Shown here: positions 1 through 6,384 of the stretch, piece by piece | Position numbering within the stretch: position 1 is the stretch's first letter | Layout: the number at the start of each line of letters is the position of its first letter | Assembly (NCBI GenBank): GCA_023150495.1 | Contig: JAKLKT010000096.1 | Location: forward strand, 1 to 8,771 | Length of the DNA stretch: 8,771 nucleotides | Direction: 5' to 3' | Source of the DNA: Planctomycetota bacterium | GTDB taxonomy: Bacteria; Planctomycetota; PLA2 | The notes under the pieces: generated by a model | Database searches by the model: none | Seen by the model: the letters and a program-made list of their open reading frames with translations, nothing else | Told to the model about the DNA's origin: nothing | Position numbers and translations under genes: made by a program

Positions 1-501
1 GAACCGGTCGAGGAAGGACTGGGTCGTGCCGTAGAGGAGCGCCCGGCCGAGCTCCTCCTCGCGCCCCGCCACGCGCACGAGGTCGAGCTCCATCAGGTGG
101 CGCAGGACCGGGCCCGCGCCGACGCCCCGGATCCGCTCGATCTCGGCGCGGCTGACGGGCTGCTTGTAGGCGATGATCGCGAGCGTCTCGAGCGCCGCGG
201 CGGAGAGCCGGTCCTTCTCCTTCCTCGCCTTGAGCGCGGCCACCGCGTCCGCGCACTCCGGGTTCGTGAACATCCGCCAGCCGCCTGCGATCTCCACCAG
301 GTGGACGCCCTTCGCGCGTCCGGAGTACGCCTGCATCAGCCGGCCGAGCGCTTCCCGCACGAGGGCGGCCTCGGCGCCGACGATCTCGGCGAGCCGCGGG
401 AGCGGGAGCGGCTCCGAGGCCACGAACAGGAGCGCCTCGAGCTGGGGCTCGAGCGCCGAGACGGGATCGTTGGCGGGCTCCGCTTCTTGTCGTTGGATCA
501 T
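1..501 (-). CDS. scpB: Segregation and condensation protein B, 3' end cut by the window
   Basis: ScpB is the winged-helix partner that, with ScpA and SMC, forms the cytoplasmic condensin-like complex that compacts and segregates chromosomes. The first 167 residues are visible. The ATG at 501 overlaps the previous TGA as ATGA; no clear Shine-Dalgarno is present, so translation is probably coupled. The family pattern is strong: LEALLFVASEPL near residue 17, VEIAGGWRMFTNPECA (about 69-84), LETLAIIAYKQPVSRAEIER and IRGV (about 105-127), then GRALLYGTTQSFLDRF at the cut end. These match the two winged-helix domains in order. A short polar extension (MIQRQEAEPANDP) precedes the first domain. ScpB is usually 180-220 residues, so only the tail is missing. 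It is a housekeeping gene after an envelope lipoprotein, which suggests co-transcription rather than shared function. Confidence 0.95.
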   Translation of the reverse strand, partial: MIQRQEAEPANDPVSALEPQLEALLFVASEPLPLPRLAEIVGAEAALVREALGRLMQAYSGRAKGVHLVEIAGGWRMFTNPECADAVAALKARKEKDRLSAAALETLAIIAYKQPVSRAEIERIRGVGAGPVLRHLMELDLVRVAGREEELGRALLYGTTQSFLDRF

Positions 502-1412
502 TGGGGTAGGAGATCGGCGTTGAGGAAGCCGTGGCGCACGAGGGCGCGGGTGCGCCAGCGCTCGTATTCTGCCACGTCCAGCGGACGGGTCTCGAGGTCC
601 TTCGCGATCTCCCTGGAGAGCTCCGCGTAGCTCCCCTGCCGGCCCGGGAGGGCCGCGTCGACCCGGTAGATCTCGAAGGTCCCCGGCTCGGCGCCCCGGG
701 AGACGAACGGACCGAGGATGTCGCCCTTCTTCGCGCGGAAGAGCGCCTCCCGCACGGTCGCGTCGCCGATGTCCGGAGGCACGAGCACGCCGGCGATCCG
801 GCCTCCCTCCGCCGCGCTCGGATGGATGGAGTTCGCCTTGGCGAGCGCGGCGAAGTCGGTGACTTTCGCCTCCTCCGCGAGCTTGCGCGCGCGCTCCTCG
901 CCCTCGACGAGGATCAGGGAGACCTGGACGTTCGGCGACGTGAGCATGTCGTAGCGGGCGAGCCGGTCCTGGACGAGTTCGATCTCGGTGTGGTGCTCGA
1001 TCCACGCGCGGAGGTCTGCGACGGAGGCGCCCGCGACCCGCTGGAGCCAGAGCGCCGGATCGACTTCCTCCCCCGTCTGCTCTCGGGACGCCGCCCGGAC
1101 GTTCCTCTCCCACGCCGCGAAGCGCTTCCTCGCCTCCCGCTCCACGAGCACGCGCGGCACGGTGACGCCCATGGGCCCCGCCTCGCCGAGCGTGATGCGC
1201 TCGACGACGATCCCCTCGAGCCCGCGGGCGAACGCCTCCGGCTCCTTCGTCCTGAGGTAGCGCGCGACGTCGCCGTAGGTGACCGGAACGTCGTCGATCC
1301 ACCCGACCGTCTCGGTCGAGGGCGGCGCCCCGCCGCGCCACGGATCCTGCTCCCGGGACGAGCTGCACGCGGCGAGCATCAGCGCCAGCGCGGCTCCCCC
1401 CCGGCCCCCCAC
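498..1412 (-). CDS. Lipoprotein with a parvulin-like (PpiC/SurA-type) domain, probably non-catalytic
   Basis: I start this at GTG 1412, five bases after the previous stop; the product is 304 residues. The frame is open to an ATG at 1493, but that would put a charged Arg-rich stretch before the signal. The short signal MGGRGGAALALMLAAC has a lipobox (LAAC) with C16 as the lipidated residue, followed by SSS, so the protein is membrane-anchored outside the cytoplasm. Residues about 37-155 are helical, like the SurA/PrsA N-terminal chaperone part (VGWIDDVPVTYGDVARYL). The parvulin-like domain is at about 160-252: VSLILVEG, FAALAKANSIHPSAAEGG, ALFRAKKGDILGPF, GTFEIYRVD. The usual His residues of SHILV and GYHIIKV are replaced by Leu166 and Glu247. 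It may be a chaperone rather than an isomerase. A GTG beside poly-G runs makes the start less sure than the family. Confidence 0.82.
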   Translation of the reverse strand: MGGRGGAALALMLAACSSSREQDPWRGGAPPSTETVGWIDDVPVTYGDVARYLRTKEPEAFARGLEGIVVERITLGEAGPMGVTVPRVLVEREARKRFAAWERNVRAASREQTGEEVDPALWLQRVAGASVADLRAWIEHHTEIELVQDRLARYDMLTSPNVQVSLILVEGEERARKLAEEAKVTDFAALAKANSIHPSAAEGGRIAGVLVPPDIGDATVREALFRAKKGDILGPFVSRGAEPGTFEIYRVDAALPGRQGSYAELSREIAKDLETRPLDVAEYERWRTRALVRHGFLNADLLPQ

Positions 1413-1416
1413 GCCT

Positions 1417-1968
1417 CTACTTCTGCTTCCGGACGTAGTTCCGCCAGCTCTTGATCGCGTCCTGGCGGTCCTTCTTCGGCATGTCCACGACATACATGAA
1501 GCCGCTCGGGGTGCGGTAGATCCTCTTGAGCGCCTCGAACGAGGCGAAACGCACGTGGATGGAGTCGCTGTCGAGGCCGTCGCAGAGCTTCAGCGCGACT
1601 TCCTTCCGGTCCTTCGGGATCTCGATCGGCTTCGCGTAGCGCTCGAAGAGCACGTTCGGGAGCTCCCCGAGGACGCGCTTGCCCGCCTCCGTGGGCGGGT
1701 CCCGGAGCACCTCGTCCCACTTGAGGATGACCGAGAGGACGCCCTCGCCGTCGAGCGTCTTGCCCTCGAACTTCTTCTCGCCCTTGCCGAACGCGATGAG
1801 CAGCTTCTCCTCGCGCGGCTTGAGCGCGAACTCCTCCTGCTCCCGGAGCGACGCGTACTGGCTCGCGATGTCGTCGCGGAGCTTCCGCAGGCGGCGGAAG
1901 TCGCGCACCGCCGGGGGCTGCGCCTCCGCGGCGATCGCGAGGAGGAGTAGCGGGACGAGGACGCGCAT
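1417..1968 (-). CDS. Small exported protein with a HEAT-like C-terminus
   Basis: Not recognised as a named family. The ATG at 1968 shares a base with the previous TGA (TGATG). No good Shine-Dalgarno is present, so translation is probably coupled. The product is 183 residues. A signal peptide, MRVLVPLLLLAIAAEA, is followed by Q17, and the mature protein is basic and mostly helical. Residues about 22-60 are rich in Arg, Lys and Glu (RDFRRLRKLRDDIASQYASL). The C-terminal part, about 128-183, reads like a single HEAT unit: LKLCDGLDSDSIHVRFASFE, ALKRIYRT, then a KKDRQDAIKSWRNYVRKQK helix. This 'R..AI..W' ending is common in HEAT-containing secreted proteins of Planctomycetota, from memory. One cysteine is present. 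It probably works in the periplasm with the preceding protein; no enzymatic motif is seen. Confidence 0.8.
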   Translation of the reverse strand: MRVLVPLLLLAIAAEAQPPAVRDFRRLRKLRDDIASQYASLREQEEFALKPREEKLLIAFGKGEKKFEGKTLDGEGVLSVILKWDEVLRDPPTEAGKRVLGELPNVLFERYAKPIEIPKDRKEVALKLCDGLDSDSIHVRFASFEALKRIYRTPSGFMYVVDMPKKDRQDAIKSWRNYVRKQK

Positions 1969-3461
1969 CACCGGAAGCGTACCACGCGCTCGAACTTCGC
2001 CATGTAGCAGGTCTGGCATCGGTTGTAGAAGGGGACGGCGCCCTGCGGCGTGGTGATCGTGGTCTGCGTGTACCCCTTGCCGTTGCAGGTCGGGCACGGC
2101 AGGTCCTTCGGCGCCTCGAGGTCGCACATGCCGCTCTCCTCCGCCCACCGCGCGTAGAGCCAGTCGCGGAGATCGCCCGTCTTCCTCTGGGCGAGCTTCA
2201 GCTTCCACCACTCCTCGGCGGTCATCGGTTTCGTGGGCGACGGGAGCTTCGGCGCCGCCTGGCCCTGGCCGAGCTTCGGGGGCTTCGGGGCCTTCGCCAG
2301 CGCGTCCTCGAGGTTCTCGACCACGATGAACGTGCCGTCGCGGTAGAAGCCCTTGTAGATGTTCTGCTTCTTGCGGTCGTTCCAGAAGGCGAGGACGTCC
2401 TCCGGCGGGATCGCGAGGCCCGTCGCGACCGCCGCGATCGCCTCGTTGCTCACGCCCTTCTCGTCGGTCGCCTCGGCCTCGGCGTACTGCTGCGCCTGGC
2501 TGAGGCCGAACTCCTCGTTCGCCTCCTTCACCTTGCGCTCGAGGAGCGACCTCACCGTGTCGCGGATGCGCCCGGGGACGATCCCGACGTAGTAGGCCTT
2601 GCGTTCGTCCTTCGACTTCTCCTCGAGGTCGGTCACGCGCTTCACGAGCGACTCGTCGGCGCCGTACTTCTCCTTGAACGCCGCGATGAGCGTGCCCGCC
2701 TTGTCGAAGCGGTGGTCGAAGATGGCCCGCTGGATCTCCTTGAGCTCCGCGCGCGCGCCCGACTGCTTGAGCAGCTCCTCCACCTGGACGAGGCGGCGCT
2801 CGAGCTTCTCCCGCGTGTACTTGGGGTCGTTGAGCTCGATCGCCTTCTCGTAGTGGGCCTTCGCCTCCTCGAGCGCGTCGATCAGGAGCGCGTACTCCGC
2901 GAGCTGGTAGTGGTCCTCCGCGGTGAGCGGCTGCTCCTCGCCGCCGCGGTTCGCGACGACATCGCCGAGCTTCCTCTGGAAGAGCTCGGCCGGGGTGTAG
3001 ACGTCGAGCTGCGAGATGTCGACCGCCTCCGGCCCGGACTTGACGTCGGCCACGGGGATCCGCCGCTCGCCCTCGGAGGTCTTCAGGACGTACACGCCCT
3101 CGGCGCGGGCGGTCTTCTCGTTGAGGAGCAGGCCCCTGAACGTGACGCCGGCCTTGTTCCGGATCTCGTGGCCCTGCATCGTCATCGAGCCGTGGGCCGC
3201 CTCCGCGACCTCGAAGCCGTACTCGACGCGCAGCTCGTGGGCCTGCCGCTCCTTCATCTGCTCCCACCGGATCGTGACCTTGGCGTCCCCCTTGAGCTGC
3301 CGGACCACGAGGAAGTCGTCCGTGCACTCGTTCTCGACGACCCTGCCGATGACCTTCGTGCCATCGACGAGCTCGATGACGACGTACTTGGGCGCGTCCT
3401 GTGCGGACGCCGGGAGCAGGGCGAGGAGCGGCAGGGCCGCGAGCAGCAGCCGGAAGCGCAC
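1968..3461 (-). CDS. Exported protein with SH3-like repeats, TPR and C-terminal DnaJ-type zinc-binding motif
   Basis: No named family recognised. The 497-residue protein starts at GTG 3461, with GAGG five bases upstream and a one-base overlap with the preceding stop. A Sec signal peptide (MRFRLLLAALPLLALLPASA) precedes Q21. Two SH3-like units follow: one at about 27-70 (IELVDGTKVIGRVV) and a weaker one at about 98-142 (GVTFRGLLL...YVLKTSEGERRIPVADV). A TPR lies at about 181-212 (EDHYQLAEYALLIDALEEAK, HYEKAIELNDP), then charged, probably coiled helices to about 320. A proline-rich linker spans about 391-412. The end holds C456-PT-C459-NGKG and, 22 residues on, C482-QT-C485: the CxxCxGxG plus CxxC pattern of DnaJ zinc fingers, with an extra C446. 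In the envelope it may act as an assembly factor with the pseudopilins; that role is inferred from position only. Confidence 0.85.
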   Translation of the reverse strand: MRFRLLLAALPLLALLPASAQDAPKYVVIELVDGTKVIGRVVENECTDDFLVVRQLKGDAKVTIRWEQMKERQAHELRVEYGFEVAEAAHGSMTMQGHEIRNKAGVTFRGLLLNEKTARAEGVYVLKTSEGERRIPVADVKSGPEAVDISQLDVYTPAELFQRKLGDVVANRGGEEQPLTAEDHYQLAEYALLIDALEEAKAHYEKAIELNDPKYTREKLERRLVQVEELLKQSGARAELKEIQRAIFDHRFDKAGTLIAAFKEKYGADESLVKRVTDLEEKSKDERKAYYVGIVPGRIRDTVRSLLERKVKEANEEFGLSQAQQYAEAEATDEKGVSNEAIAAVATGLAIPPEDVLAFWNDRKKQNIYKGFYRDGTFIVVENLEDALAKAPKPPKLGQGQAAPKLPSPTKPMTAEEWWKLKLAQRKTGDLRDWLYARWAEESGMCDLEAPKDLPCPTCNGKGYTQTTITTPQGAVPFYNRCQTCYMAKFERVVRFR

Positions 3462-4003
3462 TATTTCCTCTCTGTCTTCCCGGCTTTCTCGCGCTCCTCC
3501 ATCGACGGGCTGCGGAAACGCTCCCGCGAGGGCGCGTTGGTCCGGGAAAGGAACCACTTGTGCGAGGAGTCGTCGACCTGCCCGGAGAGGCCGCGGATCT
3601 CGATGTCGACGACGACGCTCGAGCCGGGCACCGCGAGGTCGTTGTCCTCGAAGGTGATCGTGTACTTGAACCCCCGGTACTTCCTCCACGCGTCGAGGAT
3701 CATCATGTCCGGCGTGTCGGGGGGCACGTCCCCCGTCAGGTCGGCGACGACCTTCGGCGGGAGGAGCGGCTGGCCGGGCGGCACCGCTCCGGGATCGAAC
3801 TCGTTGAACTTGGCGCGCGCGTGCTCGAGCGCGTGGTTGTAGACCCCCGCGAGGCGGTTGCTCTCCACGCGCTTCGTGTGGAACGCGAGCGCCCAGACGA
3901 AGATCGAGAGGATCGACGCCGCGCCGACCGCGAGGATGCTCATCGCGATGAGCACCTCGAGGAGGGTGAACCCCTTCTGATCCCTGGTCTCGCGCCGGGT
4001 CAT
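3461..4003 (-). CDS. GspI/PilV-type minor pseudopilin
   Basis: I start this at the ATG at 4003 (180 residues), because a G-rich ribosome binding site lies six bases before it. An ATG at 4018 would add MGGQT but has no such site. The leader MTRRETRDQKG is cut before F12 (G/FTLLEVLIAM, E16 at +5), and a hydrophobic helix runs to about residue 36. The segment VESNRLAGVYNHALEHAR resembles the GspI/PilV region after the helix ('A.N...'). The later strands FKYTITFEDND and SSVVVDIEIRGLSG fit the small beta-sheet of this family. The tail is highly charged (SMEEREKAGKTERK). GspI is usually about 120-130 residues, so this is somewhat long and could instead be a PilV-like pilin. Its TAG shares one base with the GTG of the next gene. 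Likely role: minor subunit at the filament tip with the GspJ-type protein. Confidence 0.8.
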   Translation of the reverse strand: MTRRETRDQKGFTLLEVLIAMSILAVGAASILSIFVWALAFHTKRVESNRLAGVYNHALEHARAKFNEFDPGAVPPGQPLLPPKVVADLTGDVPPDTPDMMILDAWRKYRGFKYTITFEDNDLAVPGSSVVVDIEIRGLSGQVDDSSHKWFLSRTNAPSRERFRSPSMEEREKAGKTERK

Positions 4004-4009
4004 CGTTTG

Positions 4010-4051
4010 CCCCCCCATTGTAGTACGGCTCGCGCCCCCCGCACCCCCCCC
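4010..4051 (-). promoter_or_regulatory. Poly-G tracts in front of the GspI-type start (possible G-quadruplex / ribosome binding region)
   Basis: The coding strand carries runs of eight G (4051-4044), six G (4040-4035) and seven G (4016-4010) in the only sizeable gap of the cassette. The last run lies six bases before the ATG at 4003 and is the only Shine-Dalgarno-like element there. The G runs could fold as a quadruplex in DNA or mRNA and mask the start. The runs are seen directly; the folding and regulation are inference. Confidence 0.4.
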
Positions 4052-4060
4052 GATCGAGGT

Positions 4061-5308
4061 TCAGTTGTTGTCGTCGCGGAAGGACGGGATCGCCATCGTG
4101 AAGTCGAACACCCGGCCGAAGTAGACCGGTTCGCCCGCCGCGTGGGCCGCCGCCAGCGTCCCGCGCATGCCCCGCTGGGAGACGTGGAACGTGTCGCGGC
4201 GCGACCCGTCGCGTCCGGACACCTCCACCCACTCGGTGCCGACCTTCATCAGGACGTTCCGGATCTCGCCGCGACCGGTCGCGAAATCGCCGGCAACCAC
4301 GGTGAAGCTGCCGTCGGAGGCGCTGAAGCTCCGGACGAGCTCCGTCGACGTCTCGGCGAGCGCGTACGCCACGCGCACGCCGTGCGGCCAGATGTCGTCC
4401 GCGCTGAACGTCAACGACGTCGCCCCCTTCGCCAGCCGGAAGGTCTCGACGGGCAGGATGCCCCGGGTCGAGTCCCAGGTGAGCGACGGGCCGCAGGGCA
4501 CCGACCCCGACTTGATCTCGGCGGGGTCGGCGGGCGGCCGGGTGACGACCGGCTCGCGGCTCGACCATTCCCAGTGCGTGGTCCACTGCGTCCAGAACAG
4601 CACGTCGAAGAGGACCACGTCCTGGAAGACCGGCTGCCGCTGGACGAGGCGCACGACCTTCTCGCGGGTGTCGAAGTTCCTCGGGTCGAGGAGCGTCGAC
4701 TCGCCCCCGATCGGGCTCCGGTAGGCGCGGTAGACCGCGCCGACGCCCATGCGGTCCTCGTCGGGCAGCCAGATGTAGAGCACCTCGGCCGCGCCGCCGG
4801 TCGGGAGGTGGCGGTTCTCGCGGAACTCGCGCTCGTCCTCCCAGCCGTCGATGTAGGCGTCCGCGAGCGCGTTCTGGCCCGCGCGGTCGGCGTAGATCTC
4901 GACCTCGCCGAGGCCGGTCGTGTCGCGGACGAACGCGAGAAAGCGGCACGCGATGTCCTTCTCGCCGAACTTGTACGTGTGGTAGCCGGAGATGAACCGG
5001 TTCGTCGGGGGCAGCGGGTCGGGCTGCTCCTGCGGATCGGGGTTCTGCGGATCGAACGGGATCCGGTCGATCTGCGGCGGGACGAGCACGTGGCGCAGGT
5101 CGTTCTCGAGCCGCGGGAGGCTCTGCTCGAGGCGGTCCTCCTGGAGCGAGCCCTCGCTCCCCTTCACGTACATCTCGACGCCCGTCCGCATCAGGAGGAC
5201 GACGCCGAGCCCGATGACGGTGAAGAGGCTCATCGCGATCAGGATCTCGAGGAGCGTGAAGCCGCCGCGGCGGGAAACCGGGGGGGCTCCGGGGGCACGG
5301 TCGCTCAT
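4061..5308 (-). CDS. GspJ-type minor pseudopilin, unusually long
   Basis: This 415-residue minor pseudopilin starts at an ATG that overlaps the previous TGA as ATGA. The leader is 16 residues (MSDRAPGAPPVSRRGG), followed by FTLLEILIAM with E21 at +5 and a hydrophobic helix to about residue 40. Next comes EDRLEQSLPRLENDLRHVL (about 57-75), the 'L.RLE.DLR' pattern typical of GspJ. A proline-rich stretch covers about 77-102. The rest is beta-rich, with EVEIYADRAG, AAEVLYIWLPDED, VLFDVLFWTQW and a C-terminal block at about 289-405. Known GspJ proteins are about 190-240 residues, so this one carries roughly 200 extra. GspJ normally sits with GspI and GspK at the pseudopilus tip. There are few cysteines and no second membrane segment. 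The subtype rests on the N-terminal third only; the pseudopilin family is certain. Confidence 0.8.
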   Translation of the reverse strand: MSDRAPGAPPVSRRGGFTLLEILIAMSLFTVIGLGVVLLMRTGVEMYVKGSEGSLQEDRLEQSLPRLENDLRHVLVPPQIDRIPFDPQNPDPQEQPDPLPPTNRFISGYHTYKFGEKDIACRFLAFVRDTTGLGEVEIYADRAGQNALADAYIDGWEDEREFRENRHLPTGGAAEVLYIWLPDEDRMGVGAVYRAYRSPIGGESTLLDPRNFDTREKVVRLVQRQPVFQDVVLFDVLFWTQWTTHWEWSSREPVVTRPPADPAEIKSGSVPCGPSLTWDSTRGILPVETFRLAKGATSLTFSADDIWPHGVRVAYALAETSTELVRSFSASDGSFTVVAGDFATGRGEIRNVLMKVGTEWVEVSGRDGSRRDTFHVSQRGMRGTLAAAHAAGEPVYFGRVFDFTMAIPSFRDDNN

Positions 5309-6384
5309 CGCACCTCCTCCGGCAGGCGCACGAACGCCTCGCCCGACAGCGCCACCTGGACGACCCGCCGCGCGGGCGCGTTCCCCTCGCCGCGGTCCAG
5401 CTCGAGCCACAGGTTCACGGGAGCGGCATGGTGGTGCGGGTCGAGGCTCCGGTTGCGGAAGTGGACGAGGACGTCGCCGGGCACGACCTTGCCGTCCGGA
5501 CCCGTGCAGCGGATCTCGGACGGGATGCCGTCGCCGGTCTCCTCGCTCTCGAAGATGCCCGACAGCACGAAGCTGTCGAAGCCCCCCGCGTACCCGCCGC
5601 CGATCACGAACTCGTCCGCCTCGCTCGGCTGCATCAGGTTCCTCCGGTCGCTGCGGGTGCCGCGCAGCCGCCCGTCCACGTAGATCGTGAAGGCGTTCCG
5701 GTCGTAGGAGATCCGCACGTCGTGCCAGCGGCCGGGGATGAGCGGCGCGGCCCACTCGGGCACGACCTCGGCGTCGAGCATCCCGGTGCGGAGCTCGTAG
5801 GTGCCCTCGCCCTGCCCCTGCTCGTCGCGCGCGAGCCGGATCTTCGCGTCGATGCCGAGCCGCCCGGCCCCGCCCTGCGTGATGGCGACCGAGATCGCGT
5901 CGCCCTTCCGGAAGAGCACCCCGCCGCTCGCCTCGGGGCGGAGCCGGCACTGGATCGAGAAGCCGTCCCGGAAGTCGAGCCACTGCGGGCTGCCGAGGCT
6001 CACCGTCCCGCCCGGCTCGAGGATCACGTAGTGCCCCTCGAGCCCGAGGTCCTGCGAGATCTCCACGCCGCCGCCGCGGCGCAGCACGTCCTCCGAGGCC
6101 TTCGCGAAGTCCTCCGCGGCCCAGGCGAGAACCTGCCGGTCGCGGAAGCTCCGCACGCGCATCCCGCCGTCCGGCGCGGTCCGCACCTGGACGTAGGTGG
6201 TGCTGCTGCCGAACGCCTGCGCGCGCGCGCTGGCGAGCTGCTGGGCCAGCGAGTTCGTGGCGACGCGCAGCTTGTTGCCGCTCTGGGACTGCGTGCTGAG
6301 CCCGACGGATAGCCCCATGAGCACCGCGAGGAGGCTCATCACGACGAGCACCTCGACGAGCGTGAAACCCCGGCGGCGCTCCAC
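5305..6384 (-). CDS. GspH/FimT-type minor pseudopilin with an inserted LamG/concanavalin-like domain
   Basis: The 359-residue protein begins at a GTG directly after the gspG stop, with GAGG eight bases upstream inside gspG. The leader MERRRG is cut before F7 (G/FTLVEV, E11 at +5), and a hydrophobic helix follows to about residue 30. Residues 35-110 resemble GspH (SLAQQLASARAQAF, then a strand TTYVQVRTAPDG). Residues about 116-282 look like a Laminin_G_3 sandwich: EPGGTVSLG, a FRDGFSIQCRLRP strand, GGVLFRKGD, GRWHDVRISYDRNAFTIYVDG, then FVIGGGYAGGFDSFVLSGI. After it, FRNRSLDP and RRVVQVALSGEAFVRL resume a GspH/FimT-like C-terminus, so the domain appears inserted rather than appended. Ordinary GspH is about 150-190 residues. 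The inserted domain would project from the filament surface and may bind glycan or protein. The pseudopilin class is sure; the H subtype is likely. Confidence 0.85.
   Translation of the reverse strand: MERRRGFTLVEVLVVMSLLAVLMGLSVGLSTQSQSGNKLRVATNSLAQQLASARAQAFGSSTTYVQVRTAPDGGMRVRSFRDRQVLAWAAEDFAKASEDVLRRGGGVEISQDLGLEGHYVILEPGGTVSLGSPQWLDFRDGFSIQCRLRPEASGGVLFRKGDAISVAITQGGAGRLGIDAKIRLARDEQGQGEGTYELRTGMLDAEVVPEWAAPLIPGRWHDVRISYDRNAFTIYVDGRLRGTRSDRRNLMQPSEADEFVIGGGYAGGFDSFVLSGIFESEETGDGIPSEIRCTGPDGKVVPGDVLVHFRNRSLDPHHHAAPVNLWLELDRGEGNAPARRVVQVALSGEAFVRLPEEVR
5313..5320 (-). promoter_or_regulatory. Strong ribosome binding site for the GspJ-type gene
   Basis: GGAGGAGG ends four bases before the ATG at 5308, with the first GGAGG seven bases away. 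It sits inside the end of the preceding gene. It fixes this start even though the frame stays open far upstream, to 6805. Confidence 0.8.

Noticed and set aside
498..1493. Upstream ATG at 1493 for the parvulin-like lipoprotein
   Set aside because: It would add 27 residues of Arg/Ser/Thr-rich sequence before the lipobox and overlap the previous gene by 77 bases. GTG 1412 gives a normal short lipoprotein signal.
1968..4949. 993-codon minus-strand frame reaching back over the GspI- and GspJ-type genes
   Set aside because: Only the part from GTG 3461 has a signal peptide and sensible composition. The upstream part is an Arg/Pro-rich shadow.
3401..5683. Long open frame of 760 codons on the plus strand, and others at 531-1454 and 5428-6312
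   Set aside because: They lie opposite well-supported pseudopilin, lipoprotein and exported-protein genes, are rich in Arg, Asp, Val and Leu without domain patterns, and are the mirror frames expected from strong G/C third-position bias.
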